Positions 17,148-25,370 of a stretch of DNA of 64,000 nt are shown one piece after another (positions within the stretch are counted from its first letter, which is position 1; each line of letters opens with the position of its first letter). The DNA comes from Streptomyces sp. NBC_01478 (GTDB lineage Bacteria > Actinomycetota > Actinomycetes > Streptomycetales > Streptomycetaceae), in NCBI RefSeq assembly GCF_036227225.1, contig NZ_CP109444.1:10645501-10709500 (forward strand). Direction: 5' to 3'. Made by a program: the position numbers and the translations under genes. The notes under the pieces are model-generated. The model was not told the DNA's origin. It saw nothing but the letters and a program-made list of their open reading frames with translations, and made no database searches.

Positions 17148-18728
17148 TCACACATCCGCCAGCCGTGTCTCCTCCAGGTCCAGGGACCGCTGCAGCCGAC
17201 GCCGGGTGGTGTCGCTGATGGCGTGGCCGTCGTACAGGCGCTGGAGTTCGCCCGTCTCGACGGTGATCAGGTCGCGGCGCAGCTGGCGGTAGACCAGGTC
17301 GGCGGACTCGGTCGCGGCCGTCTCGCTGTCGCTGTCCTGCTCCGCGAGGCGGTCGCGGGAGTCGTCGAGGCGGGCGGCCAGGCCCCGGCGGAGCCGGTCG
17401 AGGACGACGTCCGGTACGACCTCCAGTTCGGCCAGTTCCTCCAGGCGGGCCAGTCCCGCGTGGGCGAGGTGGGAGCGGGCCTCGGCCTCCTCGCGCGCGG
17501 TGTGGGCGGGCTCGAGGGCGATGCCGGCGCGGTGGACGACGGGGGCGAGGGTGAAGCCCTGCACGACGAGGGTGACGACCACGACCGAGGTGGTCAGGAC
17601 GAGGACGAGCGGCCGTTCTGCGAGGGCGGTGCCGTTCCGCGCGACCTCGGGGATGGACAGGGCGGCGGCCAACGGCATGACCCCTCGGGTACCCGCCCAG
17701 GTCAGGACCACGGGGATCCGCCAGTTCATGCGGGTGATGCCGCCCTTGCGCTGCACTACCGCCGACAGCGGGGCCAGCCACAGCATGCGCACGGCGATCA
17801 GCGTGCCCGCCACCGCGAGCGCGTACAGCGGCCAGGCACCGTCGCCGTCGGCCAGTGCCCGCACCTGCGCGGGCAGGGCAAGACCGATGAGCGAGAACAC
17901 CACGCTCTCCAGCAGGAACACCACCGTGCCGTAGACGGCGTGCAGTTGGAGCCGGATGCGAGCGTTGGTGAGACGGTCGCCCCGGCCGCCCAGGACCACG
18001 CCGGCCACCACGCACGAAGTCACGCCCGAGGTGTGCGCCGCCTCCGCCAGCAGGTAAGCCGCGTACGGGGTGACCAGGGCGATCACCGTCTCCAGGACCG
18101 GGTCCTCGGTGCGTCGCCGGATCAGGGCGATCACGCCGGCCACCGCCGCGCCGATCAGTGTGCCGCCGCCGGCCAGGAGCAGGAACTCGCCGCCCGCCGC
18201 GCCCCAGTTGGCGGCAGTGGACGCCACGGCGATACCCGCCGCCACCCGGACCAGCACCAGGGAGGTCGCGTCGTTGAAGAGACTCTCCGCCTGCACGAGG
18301 ACCTGGACCTTCGGCGGCAGGGCGAGGCGTCTGCCCAGCGCGGTGACGGCGACCGGGTCGGTGCTGGCCAGGATCGCGCCCAGCACGAACGCCATCTGCC
18401 ACGACAGCGGCGTCACCAGCGCCGCCACCGCGCCGACCGCCGCCGCGGACGCCAGAACCAGGCCGATGGAGAGGATCCCGACCGGTTTCCACACCGCCCG
18501 CAGCTCACGCCAGGGCATTTCCTCCGCGGAGGCGTAGAGCAGCGGCGGGAGTACCACGAGGCCGATGATCTCGGGGCTGATCTCGATCTGAGGGGTGCCC
18601 GGCAGCAGCGCCACGCCGAGGCCGGCGACCACGAGCAGGGACGGGGCGGGGATGCGCCACCGGCGCGCGAAGGTGGCCACCATCGTGGCGAGGACCACGA
18701 GGGCGAGAACCGTACCTACGCTGCGCAT
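17148..18728 (-). CDS. CPA1-family Na+(K+)/H+ antiporter
   Basis: A 526-residue antiporter with about 12 TM helices followed by a 130-residue cytoplasmic tail of acidic and basic helices. Family landmarks are LPPLLYASAEE, ILASTDPVAVTALGRRL and the ion-binding ESLFNDATS. CPA1 proteins exchange Na+ or K+ for protons at the cell membrane. The ATG at 18728 (MRSVGT) has AGGAGG 5 bases upstream; the 21 residues in front of it in the open frame are unlikely to be translated. It is divergent from the KdpD-like gene. The repeat array in between points to that gene. In this context it may serve K+ efflux or pH control. Confidence 0.85.
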   Translation of the reverse strand: MRSVGTVLALVVLATMVATFARRWRIPAPSLLVVAGLGVALLPGTPQIEISPEIIGLVVLPPLLYASAEEMPWRELRAVWKPVGILSIGLVLASAAAVGAVAALVTPLSWQMAFVLGAILASTDPVAVTALGRRLALPPKVQVLVQAESLFNDATSLVLVRVAAGIAVASTAANWGAAGGEFLLLAGGGTLIGAAVAGVIALIRRRTEDPVLETVIALVTPYAAYLLAEAAHTSGVTSCVVAGVVLGGRGDRLTNARIRLQLHAVYGTVVFLLESVVFSLIGLALPAQVRALADGDGAWPLYALAVAGTLIAVRMLWLAPLSAVVQRKGGITRMNWRIPVVLTWAGTRGVMPLAAALSIPEVARNGTALAERPLVLVLTTSVVVVTLVVQGFTLAPVVHRAGIALEPAHTAREEAEARSHLAHAGLARLEELAELEVVPDVVLDRLRRGLAARLDDSRDRLAEQDSDSETAATESADLVYRQLRRDLITVETGELQRLYDGHAISDTTRRRLQRSLDLEETRLADV

Positions 18729-18820
18729 GCCGCCTCCTGGAACTACGAGGAGAGCCGCTTTGGCTCCCCTGCCGACCAGGCTTCCCGGCACACCGCTTTC
18801 ACCCTATCCGCTGCAGGTCA

Positions 18821-18869
18821 CGTCAAGGCAGTGTCAAGGTCCGCGGGACCGGCGCCAAGGAAGCGCTAA
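18821..18869 (+). promoter_or_regulatory. 11-21-11 direct-repeat array upstream of KdpD-like gene 1
   Basis: Half-sites at 18821 (CGTCAA), 18832 (TGTCAA), 18853 (CGCCAA) and 18864 (CGCTAA), spaced 11, 21 and 11 bp in the direction of the gene at 18986. The match weakens along the array, but the spacing is exact. Confidence 0.7.
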
Positions 18870-18985
18870 CACGCGTACCTCCCGGCCTCCAGAGGGGCTT
18901 CCTTAGGAACAGCCCCCTTCATGAGAGGGGGAGTTGATGTTGAACCAGTGATTCAGTGATCCAGTGATGGAGCGCGTCGGCGGCG

Positions 18986-21511
18986 ATGAGTGACGTACGG
19001 CCCGGACGACTGAAGGTCTACCTCGGGGCAGCCCCCGGAGTCGGCAAGACCTACCGCATGCTCGACGAAGGACGGCGCCGCGCCGCCCGTGGGGCGGACG
19101 TGGTGGTGGGATTCGCCGAGTGCCACGGCCGCCCCGGTACGGAGGCGATGCTCGACGGCCTGGAGGTCGTCCCCCGCGCCCGCTGCTCCTACCGTGGCGG
19201 ACACTTCCAGGAGATGGACCTGGCCGCGGTCCTCGCCCGCCGCCCGCAGGTCGCGATCGTCGACGAGTTCGCCCACAGCAACGTCCCGGGCGACGGCCGC
19301 AACGCCAAGCGCTGGCAGGACATCGAGACACTGCTCGACGCAGGCATAGACGTCGTCACCGCGCTGAACGTGCAGCACCTGGCCTCACTCAACGACGTGG
19401 TCGAGAAGATCACCGGGGTGCCGCAGCACGAGACGGTGCCCGACGAGGTCGTACGGCGTGCCCATCAGGTCGAGTTGGTCGACATGCCGCCCGAGGGGCT
19501 GCGGCGGCGCATGGCGCACGGCAACATCTACACGCCGGAGAAGATCGACGCGGCCCTCGCCAACTACTTCCGGCCCGGAAACCTCACCGCCCTGCGGCAG
19601 TTGGCGCTGCTGTGGGTCGCCGACCGGGTCGACGAGGCCCTGCACACCTATCGCGCCGAGCACGGCATCGGCGGGGTGTGGGAGACCCGGGAGCGCGTGG
19701 TCGTCGCGCTGACCGGCGGTCCCGAGGGCGACACGTTGATCCGGCGGGCCGCCCGTATCGCCGACCGGTCCGTTGGCGGTGATCTGCTCGCCGTGCACGT
19801 GGCCCGCAGCGACGGACTCGCCGCCGGGGTGTCGCACGCCTCGCTCGCCCGGCAGCGCAGGCTCGTCGAGGACCTGGGCGGCAGCTACCACTCGGTGGTC
19901 GGCGACGGAGTCGCCACCGCCCTGGTCGAGTTCGCCCGCACCGAGAACGCCACCCAACTCGTCCTCGGTACCAGCCGCCGGGGCCGTCTGGAACGGTTCC
20001 TGACCGGGCCCGGCACGGGTGAGACCGTGACGGAGCTGTCCGGTGACATCGACGTACACCGGGTCACGCACGAGCGGGCCGGGCGCGGCACGCTGCTGCC
20101 GTCCCGGCGCCGTACCCTCTCGACGGCACGGCTGATTGCCGGGCCCGTAGCGGGACTTGTGCTGCCGGTGCTGCTCACTGTCTGCCTCGCGCAGGTGCGC
20201 GGCACGGTCAACCTCACCAGCGAGGCCCTGCTGTTCCTGCTCGCCGTGGTCGGGGTCGCCTGCATAGGCGGCGTCACCTCGGCGGTCATCGCGTCGTTGA
20301 CGGCGTCGCTGCTGCTCAACTACTGGTTCATCCCACCCATCGGCCAGTTCACCCTGGACGACCCCAACGCCCTGCTTGCACTGGGGGTGTTCACGGTGGT
20401 GGCGGCGACCGTGGCGGCCGTCGTGGACCGTTCCCTACGACTGTCCCGGCGCTCGGCGCGTGCCACCGCCGAGGCGGAGACGATGTCGTCCCTCGCGGGC
20501 AGCATCGTGCGCGGCGGCGCGACCATTCCGGCGCTGCTGGAGCGCACGCGGGAGACCTTCGGCATGGAGTCGGCGGAGCTCGTGGACGAGCCGCCCGACG
20601 CCAACGGCGTGACAACCGTGCCGGCCGGTCCCGGCGCGTATCTCGTCCTGTCCGGCCGCACTCTGTCGTCCTCCGAGCGGCGGGTGCTGGCGGCCTTCGC
20701 CGCGCACGTCGGCTCCGCCGTCGAACGGGCCCAACTCGCCGAAGCAGCCGCCGAGATCGAGCCGGTGAAGGCCGCCGACCGGATGCGTACGGCGCTGCTG
20801 CGGGCCGTAGGACACGACCTGCGCACGCCGCTCGCCGCGGGCTGGGCCGCGGTCACCTCGCTGCGCAGCCGGGACGTCGAGTTCTCCGCCGAGGACCGCG
20901 ACGAACTCCTCGCCACCGCCGACGAGTCCATGGCCAAACTCAACCGGCTGGTGGAGAACCTCCTCGACCTCAGCCGCCTGGAGGCCGGCGTCCTCACCCT
21001 GAACCTCCGCGCCACCACGCTTGAGGAGGTGCTCCCCATGGCGCTCGCGGACACGACCGGCGTCGAGGTGGCGGACACACAGGAGATTCCGGCGGTGCGG
21101 GCCGATCCACCGCTGCTGGAGCGCGTGATCGCCAACCTGGTCGCGAACGCCGCCCGCCACACGCCTCCGGGACAGAAGGCGCTGGTGACCGCCAGTGCAC
21201 TGGCCGGCCGGGTCGAATTGCGTGTCGTGGACCGGGGTCCCGGTCTGCCTGCCGACAGCCGGGAGCGGCTCTTCGAGCCGTTCCAGCGGCTCGGCGACAC
21301 GGACAACACCACCGGACTCGGCCTCGGACTGGCCCTCGCCCGCGGCCTGACCGAGGCGATGAACGGCACCCTCACTCCCGAGGACACTCCCGGCGGCGGT
21401 CTGACGATGGTCGTGTCCCTGCCCTTCGCCGAACAGACCGAGCAGACCGGACGGACCGAATCGTCGGAGTACCCGCACCCCCGGGGTGCGCAGAGCATAG
21501 GAGGTGTCTGA
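18986..21511 (+). CDS. KdpD-like sensor histidine kinase 1 (no adjacent response regulator)
   Basis: An 841-residue protein with the full KdpD layout. Residues 10-220 are the KdpD N-terminal domain with Walker A GAAPGVGKT and the family motif NYFRPGNLTALRQLALLW. A USP-like domain follows (230-360), four TM helices (385-490), a GAF-like region, HisKA with GHDLRTPLAA (His near residue 610), and an ATPase domain with NLVANAARHTPP and GLGLGLALARG. KdpD senses low K+ or high Na+/ionic strength and phosphorylates KdpE. Here no regulator gene follows. The next gene, starting on the last base of this one (ATG at 21511), is a DUF4118 sensor fragment. It may therefore feed the KdpE at 29987. Confidence 0.88.
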   Translation: MSDVRPGRLKVYLGAAPGVGKTYRMLDEGRRRAARGADVVVGFAECHGRPGTEAMLDGLEVVPRARCSYRGGHFQEMDLAAVLARRPQVAIVDEFAHSNVPGDGRNAKRWQDIETLLDAGIDVVTALNVQHLASLNDVVEKITGVPQHETVPDEVVRRAHQVELVDMPPEGLRRRMAHGNIYTPEKIDAALANYFRPGNLTALRQLALLWVADRVDEALHTYRAEHGIGGVWETRERVVVALTGGPEGDTLIRRAARIADRSVGGDLLAVHVARSDGLAAGVSHASLARQRRLVEDLGGSYHSVVGDGVATALVEFARTENATQLVLGTSRRGRLERFLTGPGTGETVTELSGDIDVHRVTHERAGRGTLLPSRRRTLSTARLIAGPVAGLVLPVLLTVCLAQVRGTVNLTSEALLFLLAVVGVACIGGVTSAVIASLTASLLLNYWFIPPIGQFTLDDPNALLALGVFTVVAATVAAVVDRSLRLSRRSARATAEAETMSSLAGSIVRGGATIPALLERTRETFGMESAELVDEPPDANGVTTVPAGPGAYLVLSGRTLSSSERRVLAAFAAHVGSAVERAQLAEAAAEIEPVKAADRMRTALLRAVGHDLRTPLAAGWAAVTSLRSRDVEFSAEDRDELLATADESMAKLNRLVENLLDLSRLEAGVLTLNLRATTLEEVLPMALADTTGVEVADTQEIPAVRADPPLLERVIANLVANAARHTPPGQKALVTASALAGRVELRVVDRGPGLPADSRERLFEPFQRLGDTDNTTGLGLGLALARGLTEAMNGTLTPEDTPGGGLTMVVSLPFAEQTEQTGRTESSEYPHPRGAQSIGGV

Positions 21512-22299
21512 TGAGCACCGAGACCGGCACATGGTGGCTGTTGCACCGCACGCAGGGAGCGCGCGTCGCGTCGACGGGTGCCTGGCCGCTGCGGGACCGG
21601 CTCGCCCTGGCGGTGGGCCTGGCCGCCCCGTTCCTGGTGGCCCTCGCGCTCGTTCCGTTCCGCACGGACCTGTCCCACACCAACGCCGCCCTCATCCTCG
21701 TCGTGGTGGTCGTCGCGGTCGCCGCGCTGGGCAGCCGTACGGTGGGCGCGCTCGCGGCGCTGTCCGCGGCAGCGTGGTTCGACTTCTTCCTCACCCGGCC
21801 GTACGAGACGTTCGACATCACCGCGTCCGCCGACGTCGAGACGGCGGTGCTCCTGCTGCTCGTCGGCGTCATCGTGTCCCAACTGGCCGCCCGGGCCCGC
21901 CGGTTAGAGGTCATCACGGTGACCGACGCGGATCACCTGTCCCGGATCCACCGCACGGCCGCCCTCGCCCAGTCGGCCAACTCCGCGGACACCGTGGTTG
22001 ACCACGTCCGCCAGGAGCTGACCGACCTGCTCGGTCTGCGTGCGTGCCGCTTCGAGTACGGCACCCTCATCGGCCGCCCGCCCCGGCTACTGAAGGACGG
22101 CAGCGTGACGGGGGCGAGCGCCTGGCCGCAGGACGAGATCGAGCTGCGGACCTACGGCAACGGTCACTACCTCGGCCGCTTCATGCTGACCCGTGGCCCG
22201 GGCCCCGTACCCCCGCTCCAGGCACGCCTGGTGGCGGTCACCCTGGCCGACCAGACGGGTGCGGCGCTGGACACGGCGGGGCCGGTGCGGGAGGGCTGA
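21511..22299 (+). CDS. DUF4118 membrane protein with GAF-like domain (KdpD fragment-like)
   Basis: A 262-residue protein. Residues 25-125 form the KdpD-type membrane module (DUF4118: ALILVVVVVAVAALGSRT, WFDFFLTRPYETFDIT), followed by a GAF-like domain. It has neither the KdpD nucleotide-binding N-terminus nor a kinase domain. The ATG overlaps the stop of the KdpD-like gene by one base, and a strong GGAGGT is just upstream, so the two are translationally coupled. It could form heterodimers with KdpD through the shared membrane module. This is an inference. Confidence 0.8.
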   Translation: MSTETGTWWLLHRTQGARVASTGAWPLRDRLALAVGLAAPFLVALALVPFRTDLSHTNAALILVVVVVAVAALGSRTVGALAALSAAAWFDFFLTRPYETFDITASADVETAVLLLLVGVIVSQLAARARRLEVITVTDADHLSRIHRTAALAQSANSADTVVDHVRQELTDLLGLRACRFEYGTLIGRPPRLLKDGSVTGASAWPQDEIELRTYGNGHYLGRFMLTRGPGPVPPLQARLVAVTLADQTGAALDTAGPVREG

Positions 22300-22308
22300 C
22301 AGTGGTGG

Positions 22309-22866
22309 CTACTCCAGGCCGGAGACCCTGAACACGGACTCGGCGGTCTCGCGGTCGACGCGCTCCGAGACACGGCGCAGCGCGGTCGCGCCGCACACCA
22401 GCGTGCCGCCCGCCGCCGACTTCCGTGCGTCCTCGTCGAGGCGGTGCCATAGCTGGGGATTGGCCACGAGGACGTCCGGGTCGATCTCGACGCGTCCACC
22501 GAACGCGTCCCGCAGCAGGAGCCGTTGCGAGATCCCGTCCAGGCAGCGGACGGACACCAGCAGATCCGTACGGACCCTGTGCTCCCGCAGCATCCGACGC
22601 GAGGACAGCCAGCCCTCGCCGGCGGACACCCGGGCGGGACACAACGCGACGAACAGCAGCCCTGCCAGGCCCAGCCACAGCGCGGCACGCAACGGATCGA
22701 GCCGACCGGTACCCCAGTCGAGCAGGAGGAGCAGGACGAGCAGCACGCCCGCGCAGCGGACGGAACTCCACAACTCCTGCGTCCACTGCAGGCCATTGCT
22801 CACCTCACCGGGTTTCTCTCCGTCTGCGTCGACCGGTTGGTGTCGCGCGTCGTCGCGGCGTCCCAT
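22309..22866 (-). CDS. Two-TM PH-like membrane protein (paralogue 2)
   Basis: A 185-residue paralogue of the protein at 7057-7575, with two TM helices near residues 38-75 and a PH-like cytoplasmic domain (VSAGEGWLSSRR, LLLRDAFGGRVEIDP, VLVANPQLWH). It is convergent with the DUF4118 gene, 9 bp apart, and divergent from the KimA-like gene. The start at 22866 lacks a strong ribosome site, but it puts the repeat array 42 bp upstream, matching the 43 bp of paralogue 1. An internal GTG (EVSNGLQ) is an alternative. Confidence 0.7.
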   Translation of the reverse strand: MGRRDDARHQPVDADGEKPGEVSNGLQWTQELWSSVRCAGVLLVLLLLLDWGTGRLDPLRAALWLGLAGLLFVALCPARVSAGEGWLSSRRMLREHRVRTDLLVSVRCLDGISQRLLLRDAFGGRVEIDPDVLVANPQLWHRLDEDARKSAAGGTLVCGATALRRVSERVDRETAESVFRVSGLE

Positions 22867-22907
22867 ACCGGTGACGGTAGAGATCCGGAGAACCCGATCG
22901 GCACACT

Positions 22908-22945
22908 TTGATGAGCCTCTGACGGATATCCGCTACTTCTTGACG
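22908..22945 (-). promoter_or_regulatory. Direct-repeat array upstream of PH-like gene 2
   Basis: Plus-strand half-sites at 22908 (TTGATG), 22919 (CTGACG) and 22940 (TTGACG), spaced 11 and 21 bp. The fourth position is not conserved. Same orientation and distance to the start codon as in the paralogous promoter at 7618. Confidence 0.65.
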
Positions 22946-23005
22946 CCCTGACCGCGGTACATGGGAGTCCCAGCGGCGGAACGGCAGTTGCGCAGGTCAC
23001 ACGGC

Positions 23006-23022
23006 CGTCAAGGTCCCGTCAA
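23006..23022 (+). promoter_or_regulatory. Perfect 11-bp repeat pair upstream of the KimA-like gene
   Basis: CGTCAAGGTCC occurs at 23006 and again as CGTCAAGGTCT at 23017. This is the clearest tandem unit in the window and defines the half-site CGTCAAGGTC. No second pair was found at plus or minus 21 bp. Confidence 0.7.
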
Positions 23023-23149
23023 GGTCTGGCCCCTCGGCGCGAAGATGCCGCAAGGAGCGGTCGGAAGCGACGGGATTCGGACAGAACCTGGAGTGCACCG
23101 CGCACTCTTCAGCCCCTGTGCGTGGCCCTGGAAGAAGGAGCACGCGCCC

Positions 23150-24991
23150 ATGTCCGTCCTGACGACCGAGCCGGACGCCGTCCCCGCCGGTGAGGAACCA
23201 CCGGATACCGGCGAACGCCATCGCCTGACCACGTTCACCGGCCTCGCCGCGCTGTCACTGGACGCCATGGCGTCGGTGGCCTACGGCCCCGAGGCGATCG
23301 TCCTCGTCCTGGCCGCCGCGGGTGGGCACGGCCTCGGCTTCACGCTCCCGGTGACGCTGGCCATCGCGGGCCTGCTGGCGGTGCTGGTCGCCTCGTACCG
23401 GCAAGTGATTGCCGCGTTCCCCGACGGCGGCGGGTCGTACGCCGTCGCGAAGACGCACCTGGGCGCCCGTACGAGCCTGGTCGCGGCAGCCTCTCTGGTG
23501 CTGGACTACGTCCTCAACGTGGCTGTCGCCGTCACGGCCGGCGTAGCCGCCCTGACCTCCGCCTTCCCGTCCCTCTACGACGACCGGCTGTGGCTCTGCC
23601 TGGCGGTCCTCGCCCTGATCACGGGCGTGAATCTGCGGGGCATCGTGGAGTCGGCGAGGGCGTTCATCGTGCCGACGGTCGTCTTCGTCGGCTCCATCTT
23701 CGTCCTCATAGCGGTGGGCTTGTTCCGGTCCGAGCCGGTGAGCACCGCCACCGCGGCGGGACACGCCTCGGCGCTCGCGGACAACGCCTCCACGGTGGGC
23801 GCACTGCTGTTGCTGAAAGCTTTCGCCTCCGGTTGCGCCGCACTGACCGGAGTGGAGGCCATCGCCAACGCCGTCCCGTCCTTCCGCCGCCCGCGCGTCA
23901 AGCGTGCGCAGCGCGCGGAGGTAGCCCTCGGGGCGGTGCTCGGCGTGATGCTGATCGGTCTGTCGGTGCTGATCTCCCGCTTCCACCTCCAGCCGGTCCA
24001 GGGAGTCACCGTCCTCGCCCAGCTCGCGGACGCGTCCCTCGGCCACAACTGGGCTTTCTACGTCATCCAGTTCGCCACGATGATCCTGCTGGCGCTCTCC
24101 GCCAACACGTCCTTCGGCGGCCTGCCGGTGCTGCTGAAGCTGCTGGCCCGGGACAACTACGCGCCGCACGTGTTCGCGCTGAAGGCCGACCGCCAGGTGC
24201 ACCGGCACGGAGTGCTCGCCCTCGCCGTGGTCTCGGCCGCGTTGCTGGTGTTCTCCGGTGGTGACACCAACACCCTGGTGCCGCTGTTCGCCATCGGTGT
24301 CTTCGTCGGCTTCACCATCGCCCAGGTGGGCATGGTCAGACACTGGCGGTTGGAGCGCGGACCCGGCTGGAGGGGCAAGGCGCTGCTCAACGGGTTCGGC
24401 GCCGTCCTCACCGGCATCGCGACCGTCGTCGTCACGGCGTCGAAGTTCGAGGAGGGCGCCTGGCTGATCGTGATCGCCCTGCCCCTGCTGGTGCTCGCCT
24501 TCGAGACCGTCCACCGCGCTTACCGACGGATCGGTGAACGACTCGGCCTCGGCCGCATCCCCGAACACCCGCACCGAGACCGCTCGGTGGTGATCGTGCC
24601 GGTCTCCTCCCTCTCCCGGCTCACCTCCGAGGCCCTGACCGCGGCCGCCTCCCTCGGCGACGAGGTCCGTGCGGTCACCGTCTGCTATCCCGACCCGGAG
24701 GACCGGGCCCAGATGCATGCCCTGGAGCGCGCGTGGGCGGAGTGGGACCCGGGCATCCCGCTGGTCCGGCTGACGTGCGAGCGCCGCAGCCTGGGCCGTC
24801 CCATCGCCGCCTACGTCCGCGAGGTCACCGCGGCCGAGCCGGACACCCGGGTCACCGTTCTCATCCCGGAGACCGAGCCGGAGCGGCTGTGGCAGCGGCT
24901 GCTGCAGAACCAGCGGGGAGCCGTCGTCGCGCACGCGGTGCGCCAGGAGACCGACGCCGTGATCTGCCGGCTGCGCTTCCGGCTGTTCTGA
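23150..24991 (+). CDS. KimA-like potassium/proton symporter (APC superfamily)
   Basis: A 613-residue membrane protein. The first TM region has LSLDAMASVAYGPEAIVLVL, closely following the DALSSVAYGPE signature of Bacillus subtilis KimA, a high-affinity K+/H+ symporter. About 12 TM helices run to residue 455, then a cytoplasmic domain of USP-like or nucleotide-binding type (SVVIVPVSSLSRLTSEALTAA), the part bound by cyclic di-AMP in KimA. The start at 23150 (MSVLTTEP) has GAAGGAG 9 bases upstream. The upstream repeats tie it to kdpFABC, which begins 200 bp downstream. K+ as substrate is inferred by family and context. Confidence 0.82.
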   Translation: MSVLTTEPDAVPAGEEPPDTGERHRLTTFTGLAALSLDAMASVAYGPEAIVLVLAAAGGHGLGFTLPVTLAIAGLLAVLVASYRQVIAAFPDGGGSYAVAKTHLGARTSLVAAASLVLDYVLNVAVAVTAGVAALTSAFPSLYDDRLWLCLAVLALITGVNLRGIVESARAFIVPTVVFVGSIFVLIAVGLFRSEPVSTATAAGHASALADNASTVGALLLLKAFASGCAALTGVEAIANAVPSFRRPRVKRAQRAEVALGAVLGVMLIGLSVLISRFHLQPVQGVTVLAQLADASLGHNWAFYVIQFATMILLALSANTSFGGLPVLLKLLARDNYAPHVFALKADRQVHRHGVLALAVVSAALLVFSGGDTNTLVPLFAIGVFVGFTIAQVGMVRHWRLERGPGWRGKALLNGFGAVLTGIATVVVTASKFEEGAWLIVIALPLLVLAFETVHRAYRRIGERLGLGRIPEHPHRDRSVVIVPVSSLSRLTSEALTAAASLGDEVRAVTVCYPDPEDRAQMHALERAWAEWDPGIPLVRLTCERRSLGRPIAAYVREVTAAEPDTRVTVLIPETEPERLWQRLLQNQRGAVVAHAVRQETDAVICRLRFRLF

Positions 24992-25043
24992 CGCCGCCTG
25001 ACGCGCGTTACGGCGGCTCCTTGCCACAGGTCGGCGCAGATGC

Positions 25044-25092
25044 CGTAAGAGTTCCGTCAAAGGTGTACGACACGCCGTAAGGGACCCGTCAA
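25044..25092 (+). promoter_or_regulatory. 11-21-11 direct-repeat array upstream of kdpFABC
   Basis: Half-sites at 25044 (CGTAAG), 25055 (CGTCAA), 25076 (CGTAAG) and 25087 (CGTCAA), spaced 11, 21 and 11 bp. The array consists of two copies of a CGTAAG/CGTCAA pair. It ends 100 bp before the first start codon of the operon. As KdpE activates kdpFABC in all studied bacteria, this is the best argument that the array is a KdpE site. Confidence 0.8.
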
Positions 25093-25192
25093 CGGCGCTC
25101 GAATCCGGCCAGAGACGGGGTTTCCTCTATTCGTCCGATCCGCTCGCGGACGATTCGCCTGCGGATTCCAGAACCTCCTCTAGGAGCTCGCG

Positions 25193-25276
25193 ATGGCCGA
25201 TCTGGCCTTCGTCGTCACCACGATCGCGGTGTTCGCGCTGGTGGCCCTCGTCGCCAAGGGGGTGACGAAGCTGTGA
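25193..25276 (+). CDS. 27-residue single-TM miniprotein preceding kdpF
   Basis: ATG at 25193 with TAGGAG 6 bases upstream. The product starts [21 protein letters not shown] and ends KGVTKL: one hydrophobic helix with a basic tail. Its stop overlaps the kdpF GTG start (GTGA at 25273), so the two are translationally coupled. The size resembles KdpF, suggesting an extra small subunit or stabiliser of the Kdp complex. Function is not known. Confidence 0.75.
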   Translation: MADLAFVVTTIAVFALVALVAKGVTKL

Positions 25277-25362
25277 CCGCCGAGAACATCGTCGGCCTCG
25301 TCGTGGCCGTCGCCCTGCTGGGCTATCTCGTCCTCGCCCTGATCTTCCCGGAGAGGTTCTGA
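25273..25362 (+). CDS. kdpF: KdpF, small stabilising subunit of the K+ pump
   Basis: A 29-residue single-TM protein (GTG start, [20 protein letters not shown], ending PERF). The sequence and the position directly before kdpA match KdpF, which stabilises the KdpABC complex in the membrane. The start overlaps the stop of the 27-residue gene, and the stop is 8 bp before the kdpA ATG. Confidence 0.88.
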   Translation: MTAENIVGLVVAVALLGYLVLALIFPERF

Positions 25363-25370
25363 GACAAGAC

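Noticed and set aside
25093..25192. Cyclic di-AMP (ydaO) riboswitch before kdpFABC
   Set aside because: About 100 bases remain between the array and the first start codon, and the GGGGGACCC-type core is absent.
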